Shown here: positions 23,501-34,038 of the stretch, piece after piece | Position numbering within the stretch: the stretch's first letter is position 1 | Layout of the letters: each line of letters opens with the position of its first letter | Source of the DNA: Juglans regia | Taxonomy: Eukaryota > Streptophyta > Magnoliopsida > Fagales > Juglandaceae | DNA: 64,000 nt | Direction of reading: 5' to 3' | Assembly: GCF_001411555.2 (NCBI RefSeq) | Contig: NC_049903.1 | Span: forward strand, 16,845,234-16,909,233 | The notes under the pieces: generated by a model | Told to the model about the DNA's origin: nothing | The model's input: the letters and a program-made list of their open reading frames with translations, nothing else | Databases searched by the model: none | Program-made: the position numbers and the translations under genes

Positions 23501-26500
23501 AATGTATAAAAAATTATGGAAGCTTCATTGCACCTCTCACAACATTGCTATGCAAGGATGGTTTTCATTGGGATCATACAGCTACTGAAGCATTCAATAA
23601 ACTCAAGCAAGCTTTGGCTACACCACTCGTACTAGGACTTCCAGATTTTTCAAAGACATTTTTTGTCGTTGAATGTGATGCCTCAGGGGAAGGGATTGGG
23701 GCTGTGGTTAGGCAGGAGGGACGGCCTTTGGCCTATCTAAGTCAAGGATTAAGGGAAAAATATCTTCACCTCTCAACCTACGAGAATGAGCTACTTGCTC
23801 TAGTGATGGCTGTAAAAAAATGGCGTGCTTATCTAGTGAGTCATAAATTCAAGATAGGTACTGATCAACAAGCACTCAAAGCCCCCCTCACCCCATGAGG
23901 CCCACTCACCTCCTTGGTACACCACACCATCCTCCCCATGGTTCCCCCCATGCTTCAATTCAATGACACTTCTCCACAAAGCCCCCCTCTCATTGTGATA
24001 TCTCCATAGCCACTTGCCAAGCAAAGCTTTGCTGAAAAACAAGAAGTTCCGAATACCCAAACCTCCTTCTTGAATAGGAGAGCAGATTTTGGCCCATTTC
24101 ACCAAGTGATATTTGAACTCATCATTGATCCCCCCCCCAAAAGAAGTCACATTGAAGTTTTTCCATGCGATGAGCCACTTTGATGGGGAGTGGGAATAGT
24201 GATAGGAAATAAGTTGGCAAGTTGGAAAGAGTGCTTTTGATTAGGGTGACTCTCCCTCCTTTGGATAAATATATCCTTTTCCAACTAGCCAATTTCCTCT
24301 CCATTTTTTCTAGAGCATTATCCCAAATAGATATTGATTTGAACATAGCACCCAACGGAAGGCCAAGGTATTTCATTGGCAGCTGAGATATCTTGCATCC
24401 CAAAATGTAAGCCATACACTCCACATTAGGAACATCCCCCACCGACACTAGTTCTGATTTGGCCAAGTTCACTTTCAACCCTAATACAGCTTCAAAGCAA
24501 AAAAGAAGAGCCCTCAAGGCTCGGATTTCATCATGTCGAGCGCCACAAAAAATTAAGAGTGTCATTGGCGAATAATAGATGGGAAGAGTGCCAGTAGTGG
24601 CTTCCCCCAATGAGAATTAATGTGGGTTTGTTATGGGTTGGTCCTGGTCTTTAGGAGTAATGGGCTTGGTGGCCCAAAGAGATAAGTCTGTTATTATTTG
24701 AAGTGGGTTAGAAGTTGTCAGTTATTTATCAGATTAGTTGGAGTCCATGTATTTTAACTATTCCCGCATATGTTAGTGAAAGTTATCAGTTTTTCCCTTT
24801 CAAAATTGCCTTGAGTGCATTACGGAGGCCTGGACCCTCAAAGTACTAGAACGAACTTGTTTGTTTGTAGTTTGGATACGTGACTGGTACTTGCTGAGAT
24901 TCTTTACTTATCATGTGATGCACGAGTTATGGTCTGCACTTGACACTAAAATGCTATCTGGCCTTGTCCCCCCTTTTTTTGTTAAGTATCTGGTCTTGCT
25001 CATTTGAACAGCTAGTTGGCTGAACAACATAAAGTTCATATGAGCTATCAGAATGAGGAAACAACTAATACTATTGTATTCTACTTGGCCAAGTTGTCCG
25101 TGAATTAGTTGTCTCCTAATGGCATACCCTTTTGATCATGCATAGATTATAGTCCTCTTTGGATAATAAAAATTGTTGTTGCTCATAAGTTCTCATTTTG
25201 AATCGTGAGCTACATGTAATGAAGCAAAACCATTTTAATTATCTGCTTTATTATCGATTGCCTTTACTTTCCATTTCTCAGAACAAAACTCAGCCTTACA
25301 AGGTGGAGTGCTGATTGGAGAACTGCTACTCAATTGTATGAGCAGGCTGGTAGGTCATTCGTTATGTATTTTATTTTTAAAATTATATACAAGTTATAAC
25401 GTGCAATGGATTATTTGAAGTATCAAACATAATTTGTGTTACCATTCTTGTTTGGGAGTGATACAAAAACACTTTTTCTGCTGTAGCTAATGCTTTTAGG
25501 ATCGCCAAGGACCCTGAGAAAGCAAAAACAGCGTATGAGAAAGCTTCAAAAGGACAAGAAATGCTTTCTTCGTATCCTCATTTTTGTTGACTATCATAGC
25601 CCATCCTTTGGTGTCATTTGATCTTATATTATGGATGCACTTTATTTCTATCTTGTTTATGTCCTTTACAAGTGAATAAGACCCTGGGATGCTGCTAGGC
25701 ATATGGAGTCTGCCGCTTATCTTGCAAAAGAACTAGGAAATTGGAATGAAGTTGCTGATTTCTATAGAAGGGCATCAGAGCTATACATTGTCTGTGGGAG
25801 ATCACAACCTGCATCTGATGCTCTTGCAAAGGGTGCCCGGTAAACTTAATTTTCATTCTCTTGGTTTTTGAATTGCATTTTCTTATTAATTTTAGCATAG
25901 TTCAAGGAGGCACCACTCCACATCTCTTTACTTAGATACTGAAAACTTGTCCCAGTTTCTAGAAGTCCTGTGAAAAAGATTTGTGCAATTTTCTTTTATA
26001 TCTTTCTGTTTAAATCCAAGATTGTGAATGGGGCTGTTATTATAATTAGCAGTTATCCTCACATATCAAAGTCAACTTTTTTTAAAATCCATGATCCTTT
26101 CTTTCAAATATTAAATTGGTCATTTTGTTTTCCAAAATTCTGTTGATATTCACTTACATGGTGCGTATAGAGGATGAAGGTTGACTAAAACCTTGTAATA
26201 TCGTTGCCAATATATTGAGGGCTTTTTTTTTGATAAATAAAAAAACTTTATTGCTCAAAGAATAGGTCTAGCCCAGTATATACAATAGGGAGCCCTGGCT
26301 AAGAGGGCGCAAGAAAGACAAGAAAATCATGAAGGGCCATGCCATTGAAATCAACAGCAGTGGCCCAAGTACAAAGAGTGCTATAAATATATTGAGGGCT
26401 CTTATGCTGATGGACACTGACTTGAATCGTAATTTCTGGATATGAATTTCTTTTCCATCTGTGTGTCTTGTATGAATTTCTTTTTTGCTTGTCTTCTTGT

Positions 26501-29500
26501 TTTTTCATCTCTGTTTTTTTTTTGTACTTCCTTTCTCAAGATGATGTAAAAACATAGACTAGTTATTAAAGTCTTTTGTCTCCATTTTCCACCGTTCCTT
26601 TCTATATCTTTACATTCACTTTGGCTTGGGAAACAGTGAGATATTACTTTCTATTTCAGTGCTCTTGAAGATGCTGTGCCTGATGAAGCTATTCAGCTTT
26701 ACACTGATGCTTGTTCTATTCTTGAAGAGGATGGGAAGGAACAAATGACCTTTGATCTGTATCGTGCTGCAATAAGTGTTTATGTAAAACTTGAGAAGTA
26801 AGTTTTGGTACTCTTTACACAATTTTAATGTACACACTCAAACCATGATAAAATTTCTTTTTGGGTTTTGTAGAAACTTGTGCCATGTCCACAAGTGAGA
26901 AACTGTAATGTTGATGGCTCACCAATTGCTGTTTAACACGTGTTCCTTATGATACACTGTCAAAACTGTCGCTGATTGTGAATCTTGATAAGTCTCATGT
27001 GTACATACAGTGCTAAAAATTTATTATTTAGGGCAGACATTTCACTCTTGAGATTTGAGTTCTTGGAAACTAGAAGACCGGAAAAGAGAACAAAAATTCA
27101 ATGTGCACCTATTTTAGATGTTACATTTGTATTTATTCTTTATTATAGGGGTAGGAATTGGCAACTTATGTTGTATGTGAAGATGAAATGAAATAGGTTC
27201 ATTTTACAGATATCAATACGAGTTCTCAAAGTGTATCTTTGAAGTTGAGGTGTCTGATACTTTGCATTCTTGTCATATTCTGACATTTATATATAACTTG
27301 AGTTTACATTGCTGGAATCCCGGAGACTGTGCAAACGCAACATGTCTTTTACCCGGTTAAACCCTGGACCTATATAGCAGCACGTCCCCATCACATAGCT
27401 TAGGTAAGCCATTGACTTTTCACTAATGGGACATGGCCCCTAGAATTTGTTTGCACCCAAGGATTTGAACCTTGAACCTAGAAGGAGCATACCACCAAGA
27501 ACAAGGCCCTTAGCCAACCGCTAGGGCTTCTTGCATGAATAATGAAAAAGTACTACTCGTGACTTAGACATTACCTGGCTGTGTTAGTATTACTGTTGTC
27601 TGCCAGAATGGGCGTTGTTACTGAGATCTTATAGCCTTATAGGATTCAAATCAATTTCTCTAAAGAGTTATTTTGCCTGTCAATTCACGTGCTACTTTAG
27701 AGGTTAGTATTAATTACTACTTTCATTGCGTTCAGATACACAGATGCTGCAGCTTTCCTATTGAGATGGGGCGTTGCAGCTGATAAATGCAATGCTACCA
27801 ATAGCCAATGCAAGGTGAGAAAGAATACTTGAGTCATATTCTTTATATCCAGATACTATGTGCCCAAGGATTTCTTTCTGCTGTTTCCCTTGACTATGAG
27901 AAAGAACAACTCTTTCTTTCCTCAATAATTTCGTTTCATTTATTCCTGCCTTTTAAATTTTCTTTTAATCTAGCTCCTTGGATACTAAGGATTGTGTTGC
28001 AAGTGGACTCTTTTGCTTCTATAGAACGTGCATGTCCTAAGAAATGTTGGGCATGCATATGCCTTAGTGCTCCATTTGAGCAGCGTCTGCTCTGCACCCC
28101 TTCTGTGCATCCGAAGATTATCCTCTCTCCTAGCAAATTCTGTTAACGCCATATGTTTTGATCTCCCAAAGAATGACTTTAGGCTGCATCTTTGTTCTTG
28201 TGCAATTATCCTGTACTTCAACCAGTCTTGAATGTTGAACTTCGTAGTTAATTCTCAATTACAAATTAAAACTAGGAAAATTATAATCTATTTCTTCCAG
28301 AGTTAGCATCTATGTGTCTACTTTGTCGTGTTCAAACAGTATTTTCGAATAAATATGTAGTTTTTTTTCAATTACAAATTAAAAGTTGGAAAATTATATT
28401 CTTTTTCGTCCAGAGTTAGCCTCTATGTTTCTAGTTATATTTTGTCATGTTCTAAATGTCTTTTGGCAGAAATAATCCCTGACACTCTGTGTTTACTTTG
28501 TCATGTTCAGACAGTATTTTCGAAGAAATCTGTAGTTGTTTTTCAATTACAAATTAAAAGTTGGAAAATTATACTCTCTTTCGTCCCGAGTTAGCCTCTA
28601 TGTTTCTAGTTATATTGTCATGTTCAAAAAGTCTTTTGGTAGAAATAATCCCTGACACTCTTTGTTGGTTTCAGGCATACCTTAGCGCAATTATTGTTTA
28701 CCTTTATGCACATGACTTCAAGCAAGCAGAGAAGTCCTATAATGACTGTTCTCAGTGAGTATAGGTTTTCTTGCAGCAACTTCTGGCATTGGTAGAATAT
28801 TGTTTTTTTGGCATCAGTAGTTTATTGAAATGCTCTAATTAGCTTTCAAACTTACTGACTAGGGATCGCAATACTTAATGGTACTCAAAACATAGTTGAA
28901 TACTTTTTTAGGCAATAACACATTTGACTTCTCAAACTGCCACTCTGTTTGCACACCCAAACTAACAAAGTTATCGCATAGCCCTCTAATTTGAACATAA
29001 ATAAAATATCTATCCCTTTGTTAAGATTTGGCCATTATGATAATGAAAAATAGGTGATGTGACACAATCTTAATGTTTGGTTCTCAGAGGAGGCAAATTG
29101 CAAAATGAATGGTAGCTTGGGATGAAGTGAAAACTTATGTAGTTTGATGGCCATGTTGCAAAAGGAGTGGTAATTTTAGGGGGTAAAGTGAACACATTTT
29201 TACATGAGAACTGCTAGGTACAGTCCTGAATTGGGGCTTGCTTGTGGACAAATGTACTTAAATAGTAATTTACTCTTTAAATTATAGCGAAATGTCAAAA
29301 AGGCCCCTAAGCTCAAATGATCAGATCCAGCTTTCTTCCTTCCCTCCCTACAGCGATTCGCCTCATTTGGCCTGAAGAGGTTCTTAACTTATTATTTCAT
29401 CTTTACTTTCAGGCTTCAACTGAGTTTTCTAGAACTTCAGTAAATGTGTGGTCCGGGCACGGAGAAGATCCAAGTTTTTCAATATAGTGTACATTGAGGG

Positions 29501-32414
29501 AAGGAAGAGTTCAGCTTTCTCGTGTTTCGCAGCTCATCCAATACAATAGAGACCCTTCATAAGTGAACAGCAGTCAAGTAAACTTTAAAAGATACAACTG
29601 TTTCAGGAAAACAATAAATTGGTAGTCCAGAAAAGATGGAGTCCTTACTTTGCAAGATAGAATTTTTATTTTCTTTCCTCATGCCGAACTCACAAGATCA
29701 AAGCCTACTTAGCAAACAAACTTTCGAATAAATGAACAACCAATTGCAAGAAAACTGCGTCAAAACCTTATCATTCGAATATACCATCCAAACCACCAAC
29801 CCCCTCAAACTAAGTGAAAACTTGTTCAACCCGTCAACCAGAAAAAAAGAAATTCAGCACCACAACAAAATACTAAGTCCAGAAGCCAAAAAGCGAACGT
29901 TTTCCCAAGAATAAGTGAACGATTACCATTAATACTCATGTCAGAGACTTTGGTTTCCAAAGGTCCAGGTGGCAGCAACCCGAGGCCCCCTGGCTCTTTA
30001 CTCGGGCGACCGAAAACGGAAAACCTACCCAAGAATAAGAACACAGCCGTATTGCAGCGGGGTCCTGTGACAAAAATCCCCGGGAAAAGAGTCCAAGCCA
30101 TAGCTGGAAACCAAGACGAGAAATTTTCATCTTCAACTTTTGTCTCTGCGCTAACTAGCGTTGAGTGAAGTAAGTTTGTATGGAAGGAAACTAAAATTGC
30201 ACAAGACGACGCGTTGGAGAGAGAGAGAGAGGGAGAGAGACCTAATTCGTGCAGGGGAATTTGGGGAGGGAGAGGGACTGAGGGAGAGGATGTATTTGGG
30301 ATGAAACGACTCGTTTTTTAAATGAAACGAGCCGTTTCATTAATTCGTGCGCACCCAAGCCTCAATCTGGGACTGCGTCTAGAATTTTTCTTGTTACATT
30401 CACACATTTCTCTGCAAAATGAGTGCTAGCTTGGGGAAATTTTTGTTACATTCAGATTCATCACTTTACTTATTGTTCTATTTCCAGTTCAAATATTTGT
30501 ATCTCCTGGCTACATTCTATGATGATTCTAAAATGATCACTGGCTCTGATCATCTGTAGTTACTGTCAAAAAATTCAGTTACAGATTCCATTTATTTTAT
30601 TTAAAGGATTGGGAAAGGAAAAACCACGGGGGATATATGGACCCAAATATTGTTGTTTTAACGTTTTGCCTTTGGATTATTCTTCAACTGGCTGTGCATA
30701 GCCTTTGTTTAAATCAAAATCAAATTAACAAAAACTTGCTCCAAACTTCCGGGATTGATGAACAATTGAGAAAGAAAATGACCTTCTCTGGTGGTATATA
30801 TGCTCCGGGTCTCCTTGATAAACCCTGAACCAAAACCCTCAACTAGAGATATAACAAATCCACACTTTTTCTACTATGAGTTTCCACCACAAAGGATTCT
30901 TCTGATCTGACTTGCAGCTTTTGGCCCTCCATAGGATCGACGTGTTTTTGAGAAGTGACCAGGGACGTTGTGCTAGTAAGCTTCTGTCTGCTTATTCAGA
31001 AGGTGACATTGAAGAAATCAAACGGCTGGCTCAGTCAAGCACTATTTCTAATCTTGACCATGTGGTAAGAATTTCAATTCTGCGGTAGCCTGTTTTTTTG
31101 TTCAACTTTTCCTTGACCATCCTGCTACGTGAATGAAATGTGAGGTACCTTAGGGTTCTACTATTTACAAGCTGGTGTGTAAATACACATTTAGTGTATT
31201 CTGTATACTTCCTGTGTACATGGGCTATGCCTATTTCATTCATATATATAATATTGATCTTGTACTTATAAAAAAAAATACACATTTAGTGTAGAACCAT
31301 GTCAATAAATATATTTTTTTATGTTAGCTGATGTCGCAAGCTTCCACATCAGTGGTGTGTTTGGTATGTCAAAAAACAAACTTGCAAATTGAATTTTTCA
31401 GTACCTTGACTTCGTTCCTAGTTATCTTACTTTAAAATTTGGTTAATTGCATCATTGCATATTGCAAAGCTGAAATGTTATGCAAATCTCTCTCTCTCTC
31501 TCATGAGTTTAGATATGTACTTCACTTAGCTTCACTTAATACATAGACCTCATGTGCTTTAATGTGCCTCAACCTGAAAACACACCATTTCCTCTAGGTA
31601 GATCCATTAAGTCACAAGAGTTTGTATACCTTCATCTAACACCACCCCTGATCACCCTGCCCCCTCTCCCCAGCAAAAAAAAAAAGGAGGGGGGGTGGGG
31701 GACAAAGTTATGAAAGAGAGTAACAAATGGGTTTTTAGAGATAGCATCTAAAACATTAGTGGGGCCATGAAAATTACAAAATTCAAGAGAAACAAAGGTT
31801 AAGGGTTGGCTAGGATTAGTGAAAGGAGACAGCTTTTCTCTGTTTCAAGCTTGTCACAACTCACAAGTCACAACCCTGATAAGATAGGATTTGTGTTTAT
31901 TAATGCTGTTATTTACAATTGGCTTTGCTGTTATTTACTAGCTGAGATTAACAAAGGAAGTTTACTAAAATTAAATTTCCCACTTAAAATTCAGGACAAC
32001 TTTTCTTTAGCATTTTTTTCCCTTAAAGATCTGCCAACATTCCTGCTTTAAAGACATGACAGGAGAATTAGAGAAAGATAGAGACAGTTTGCTGGCCTCA
32101 CATAATTTAATTTTGTCCGTGTGAGTCTTTAGTATTAAAAGTTGTGAGCCTCATACATTTTCTTTTGTCTCTGCAAACTTTTCCATGGAGTTTGGGTAGA
32201 GAACTCTAGGAGATTTCAATTCCAATTAATTACTAGTATTATCATGGTAATAATGAGATTTTGGCAAATATGCTTTAGTTTGCATGCATTTAACTGAGGT
32301 GGAATGTCTCAGATCATCAGGCTTGCAAGGAAACTGCCTACGGGAGAAGTGAGTGCACTGAAGACTGATGATGCGGAAGAGCAAGAGCCACTGGACGAAA
32401 ATGACCTCACTTGA
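17503..32414 (+). CDS. Gamma-soluble NSF attachment protein (gamma-SNAP)
   Basis: Nine exons join in frame into 295 aa: 17503-17549, 25282-25349, 25487-25571, 25681-25839, 26660-26797, 27736-27814, 28675-28754, 30935-31064, 32313-32414, all with GT-AG junctions. The start [16 protein letters not shown], the TPR-like helical body ([96 protein letters not shown]) and the acidic tail EPLDENDLT match plant gamma-SNAP along its length (about 290 aa in the family). SNAPs link NSF to SNARE complexes for disassembly after vesicle fusion. No frameshift or stop was found. Intron 1 (7.7 kb) is inflated by an LTR element and intron 7 by a MULE-related element; introns 4 and 5 carry a LINE tail and a SINE. 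Confidence 0.93.
17978..18830 (+). repeat. Left LTR (853 bp) of the intron-1 element
   Basis: Starts TGTCATGACCCACAC after the duplication GGTAC and ends at GGATACGTGATA before the primer site. Its terminal portion from ~18580 is repeated at 24619-24885. Confidence 0.75.
18922..19483 (-). pseudogene. Gypsy RT/RNase H fragment A
   Basis: Minus-strand frames encode [20 protein letters not shown], then [10 protein letters not shown] where the family has FFDDILIYS. These are followed by the RT thumb, the [12 protein letters not shown] block and the start of RNase H ([10 protein letters not shown]). One frameshift separates the two frames near 19190. It is similar to fragment C on the other strand, including the D-to-Y change in the catalytic box. 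Confidence 0.75.
19557..21370 (-). pseudogene. Internally deleted Gypsy fragment B with 3' LTR
   Basis: Reading the minus strand, a protease-RT linker (21370-21075) is followed by gag with a knuckle lacking its central residues ([11 protein letters not shown], ~20930), protease (20834-20472, active site LIDKGST where DTG/DSG is expected), then a second linker up to RT start [11 protein letters not shown] (~20075). There the sequence jumps to a chromodomain end ([17 protein letters not shown], ~19930), a poly-purine tract (the C-run at 19870-19887) and an LTR-like stretch (about 19557-19868). Two linkers show that it is rearranged as well as deleted. Confidence 0.65.
21380..23897 (+). pseudogene. 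Gypsy gag-protease-RT-RNase H fragment C
   Basis: Plus-strand order is gag capsid (21421-21855, [10 protein letters not shown] ... [12 protein letters not shown]), knuckle ([14 protein letters not shown], ~21990), protease with DTG ([13 protein letters not shown], 22240), RT ([27 protein letters not shown], then LFYDILIYS where FDD is expected) and RNase H (VECDASGEG ... YENELLAL). Integrase is missing; the frame stops at ~23898 where the LINE piece begins. In-frame stops occur at ~22935 and ~23060, with frameshifts elsewhere. Confidence 0.8.
23890..24613 (-). pseudogene. LINE (non-LTR) reverse transcriptase C-terminal fragment
   Basis: The minus strand shows a degraded FADD box as FAND (~24570), then the plant LINE signature [44 protein letters not shown] and DFFWGG, then the downstream region [18 protein letters not shown] and [10 protein letters not shown]. 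There is a frameshift near 24135. There is no start and no 3' end; it is an inserted or recombined piece within the LTR element. Confidence 0.85.
24619..24885 (+). repeat. Right LTR remnant of the intron-1 element
   Basis: Matches 18580-18830 of the left LTR (TGTGGGTTTGTTATGG ... GTTTGGATACGTGA) with small differences, including an insertion near 24800. Its 5' two-thirds are missing at the LINE junction. Confidence 0.8.
26224..26385 (-). mobile_element. 5'-truncated LINE 3' tail in gamma-SNAP intron 4
   Basis: Flanked by a 15-bp duplication AATATATTGAGGGCT at 26209-26223 and 26386-26400. A T-run follows the left duplication, i.e. a poly(A) tail on the minus strand, and the body ends 'gagcaataaagttttt' on that strand, as plant LINE 3' ends do. 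Confidence 0.8.
27305..27535 (-). mobile_element. tRNA-derived SINE in gamma-SNAP intron 5
   Basis: The minus strand has a box A-like GGTTGGCTAAGG (near 27515) and a box B GGTTCAAATCC (27461-27471), followed by a body (AATTCTAGGGGCCATGTCCC) shared with the + strand copy at ~46579-46790. Internal Pol III promoter boxes plus a shared non-tRNA body define a SINE. Confidence 0.75.
28255..28665 (+). repeat. Tandem repeats in gamma-SNAP intron 6
   Basis: Three copies beginning TCAATTACAAATTAAAA at 28255, 28368 and 28543, with shared internal blocks (AGAGTTAGCCTCTATG, TTGTCATGTTC, GGnAGAAATAATCCCTGACACTC). Unit lengths differ (113 and 175 bp), suggesting unequal duplication. The array lies immediately 5' of exon 7. 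Confidence 0.75.
29206..30390 (-). mobile_element. Non-autonomous MULE (Pack-MULE-like) in gamma-SNAP intron 7
   Basis: 1185 bp. Ends are GAGAACTGCTAGGTACAGTCC and, from the other side, GAAAAATTCTAGACGCAGTCC, which continue as an inverted match (ATTGnGGCTTG). The 9-bp flanks are TTTTTACAT (29197-29205) and TTGTTACAT (30391-30399), one mismatch. The tips match MULE-1, so both belong to one family. Inside, the minus strand has a GA/CT-rich leader, an ATG at 30136 ([17 protein letters not shown]) and an open stretch that looks like a captured 5' gene portion of unknown identity. There is no transposase. Confidence 0.8.
30400..30934. other. Rest of gamma-SNAP intron 7
   Basis: It contains a 63-codon open frame (30637-30828) that I do not recognise. 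Exon 8 starts at 30935 after CCATAG; an earlier TTGCAG at ~30917 would break the frame. Confidence 0.5.
31199..31275 (+). mobile_element. Short LINE 3' tail in gamma-SNAP intron 8
   Basis: Flanked by an 18-bp duplication AAATACACATTTAGTGTA at 31181-31198 and 31276-31293. The body reads CTTCCTGTGTACATGGGC ... TTGTACTTATAAAAA, the usual plant LINE 3' terminus with poly(A). Confidence 0.8.
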
Positions 32415-34035
32415 CCTCTCAAAGATCGCGGGTGTACCTACTTTGTGTATGCATTTCGATGCCACTCTTCACATTGTGCAGTGTTTATATATATATATAT
32501 ATATATACATTTTTTTTTTTTGGGGGGGGGGGGTGTGTGCGCGGCCATTACCAGGGTCAAAAGCACATCAAGGAAACGGAAATATAAACGTCGGCTCATT
32601 GCCAAACTAGTATCAAAACAACGATGGTTGCAGTCGCAACCTTCTGTATCTTTTAGTTTTCCTTACCTTAAAGTAGCACACTCGTTGGCAAGGTACCTTA
32701 GTTGCAGTTATTTTTGGAGCTCAGCAAACGTATATAGGAAATGACAGTGAAACTTTGGGATTTATAAACAGTTAGAATATTTCACCTCATGATCCTCTAA
32801 TTGGTACAAATAATTTTATCCTTAGACTAAGGAATTACAAAAAGGTGATAGTACGAAGACTCAATTGTCAATTTCCATGAAATGATACGATGTATAGTGC
32901 AACAATAAATGGAGCATTTTTCAAAACCTATTCCAATATATAAAAGCTGAATTATCGTCTATGTAAAATATTGTGTCAACTTGACATCTATCTATTTTAA
33001 TTTTATTTTTAATTATTCTATTATTCTTGAATTATAATACAAATGCATTTGTATTTCTAGAAATACTTTAGGCAGATTGTAAATTTACAATCTATTACCT
33101 CACAAGGTAATTTAGAGAGATTACATAAAAGTAAATTTACAAATTAACGTGATTTTATGCAGTACGTCAGATTGTAAAGTTATTTTTGTTGTAAAGTAAA
33201 TCTTATAGATCGGATAAAGTCACATCAATTTATAGATTTATTTTTATATAATTTTTTTGTATCTATAATATTTCTCGGACACTTTTATTGTTTATGACCA
33301 CTTTATTATTCACCTTTTGCATTTATCGTCTTTTGTACTTTCGTCAACTTCTACCAATATATTACCACTTCATTGTCTCTTGCACTTTCCTGTTTTGCAC
33401 TTCCCATAAACTTCATTTGTTGTCTCTTGCACTTTCTGTCAATTAACGCCTTTTATTTTCTGAAGTTTGGTTATACCTTAGAGCTAGTTGGCTTTCTAAG
33501 ATACTATCTCAGCATATAAGTTTATTAGCTGATTGTCGTTGATGCTACTCCAAACAAAACAAATCTAATTAGGGGGTCGTGAAAAGTTCTAAAATTGGTT
33601 TCCTTCTTAGAGATGGAACTCTTTGCTGCACTGTCAATGATGTTGGTGGCCATTTCTTTTGTGCAACAATTGAAACTCCAGTGCCAAGCCCAACATTTAA
33701 AGCTGTCGTTTAGTGCCCACTTTCTTAGCATCCCTTGCAGTTTTGACTTTCGAATTGTTCTTATGAGCTATACTTGTCCAAGTATAATGACCACAGAATA
33801 TGATGGTTCATTTTATCTTTTGAATTTCCCCTCTTTTATGTATTTTATTTTTAAGGAATCTCTGTTTATAAATTGTCAAGTATGTTGAATTTCTCCTTTT
33901 TTTTTTTATAGGTAATACAAAAAAAAAAAGGAGAATTTCTCCTGACTATAAGAGAGATAGGGAAATATAATACAATTAAAAATTTAATAATTTCTTACCA
34001 GAAATTCTCATGTTTGAAGCCGAATTATGGCCAAT
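32415..34035. other. Downstream region of gamma-SNAP; no further gene seen
   Basis: Holds the likely gamma-SNAP 3' UTR, a TA microsatellite (about 32488-32508), T and G homopolymers (32510-32533) and AT-rich DNA. Open frames here show no recognisable domain. Confidence 0.5.
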
Positions 34036-34038
34036 TTA

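Larger units (their letters stand above)
17978..24885 (+). mobile_element. LTR element in gamma-SNAP intron 1 with scrambled interior
   Basis: The left LTR is 17978-18830, followed by a primer site TGGTATTAGAGC (18833-18844) close to the Met-tRNA type. The right LTR survives only as 24619-24885, matching the last ~250 bp of the left LTR. The 5-bp duplication GGTAC lies at 17973-17977 and 24886-24890, so the outer ends are those of one insertion. The interior is not one coding region: it holds minus-strand Gypsy pieces (18922-21370), a plus-strand Gypsy piece (21380-23897) and a minus-strand LINE piece (23890-24613) that abuts the truncated right LTR. Confidence 0.75.

Noticed and set aside
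30637..30828. 63-aa ORF in gamma-SNAP intron 7
   Set aside because: No recognisable domain or codon pattern; inside an intron.
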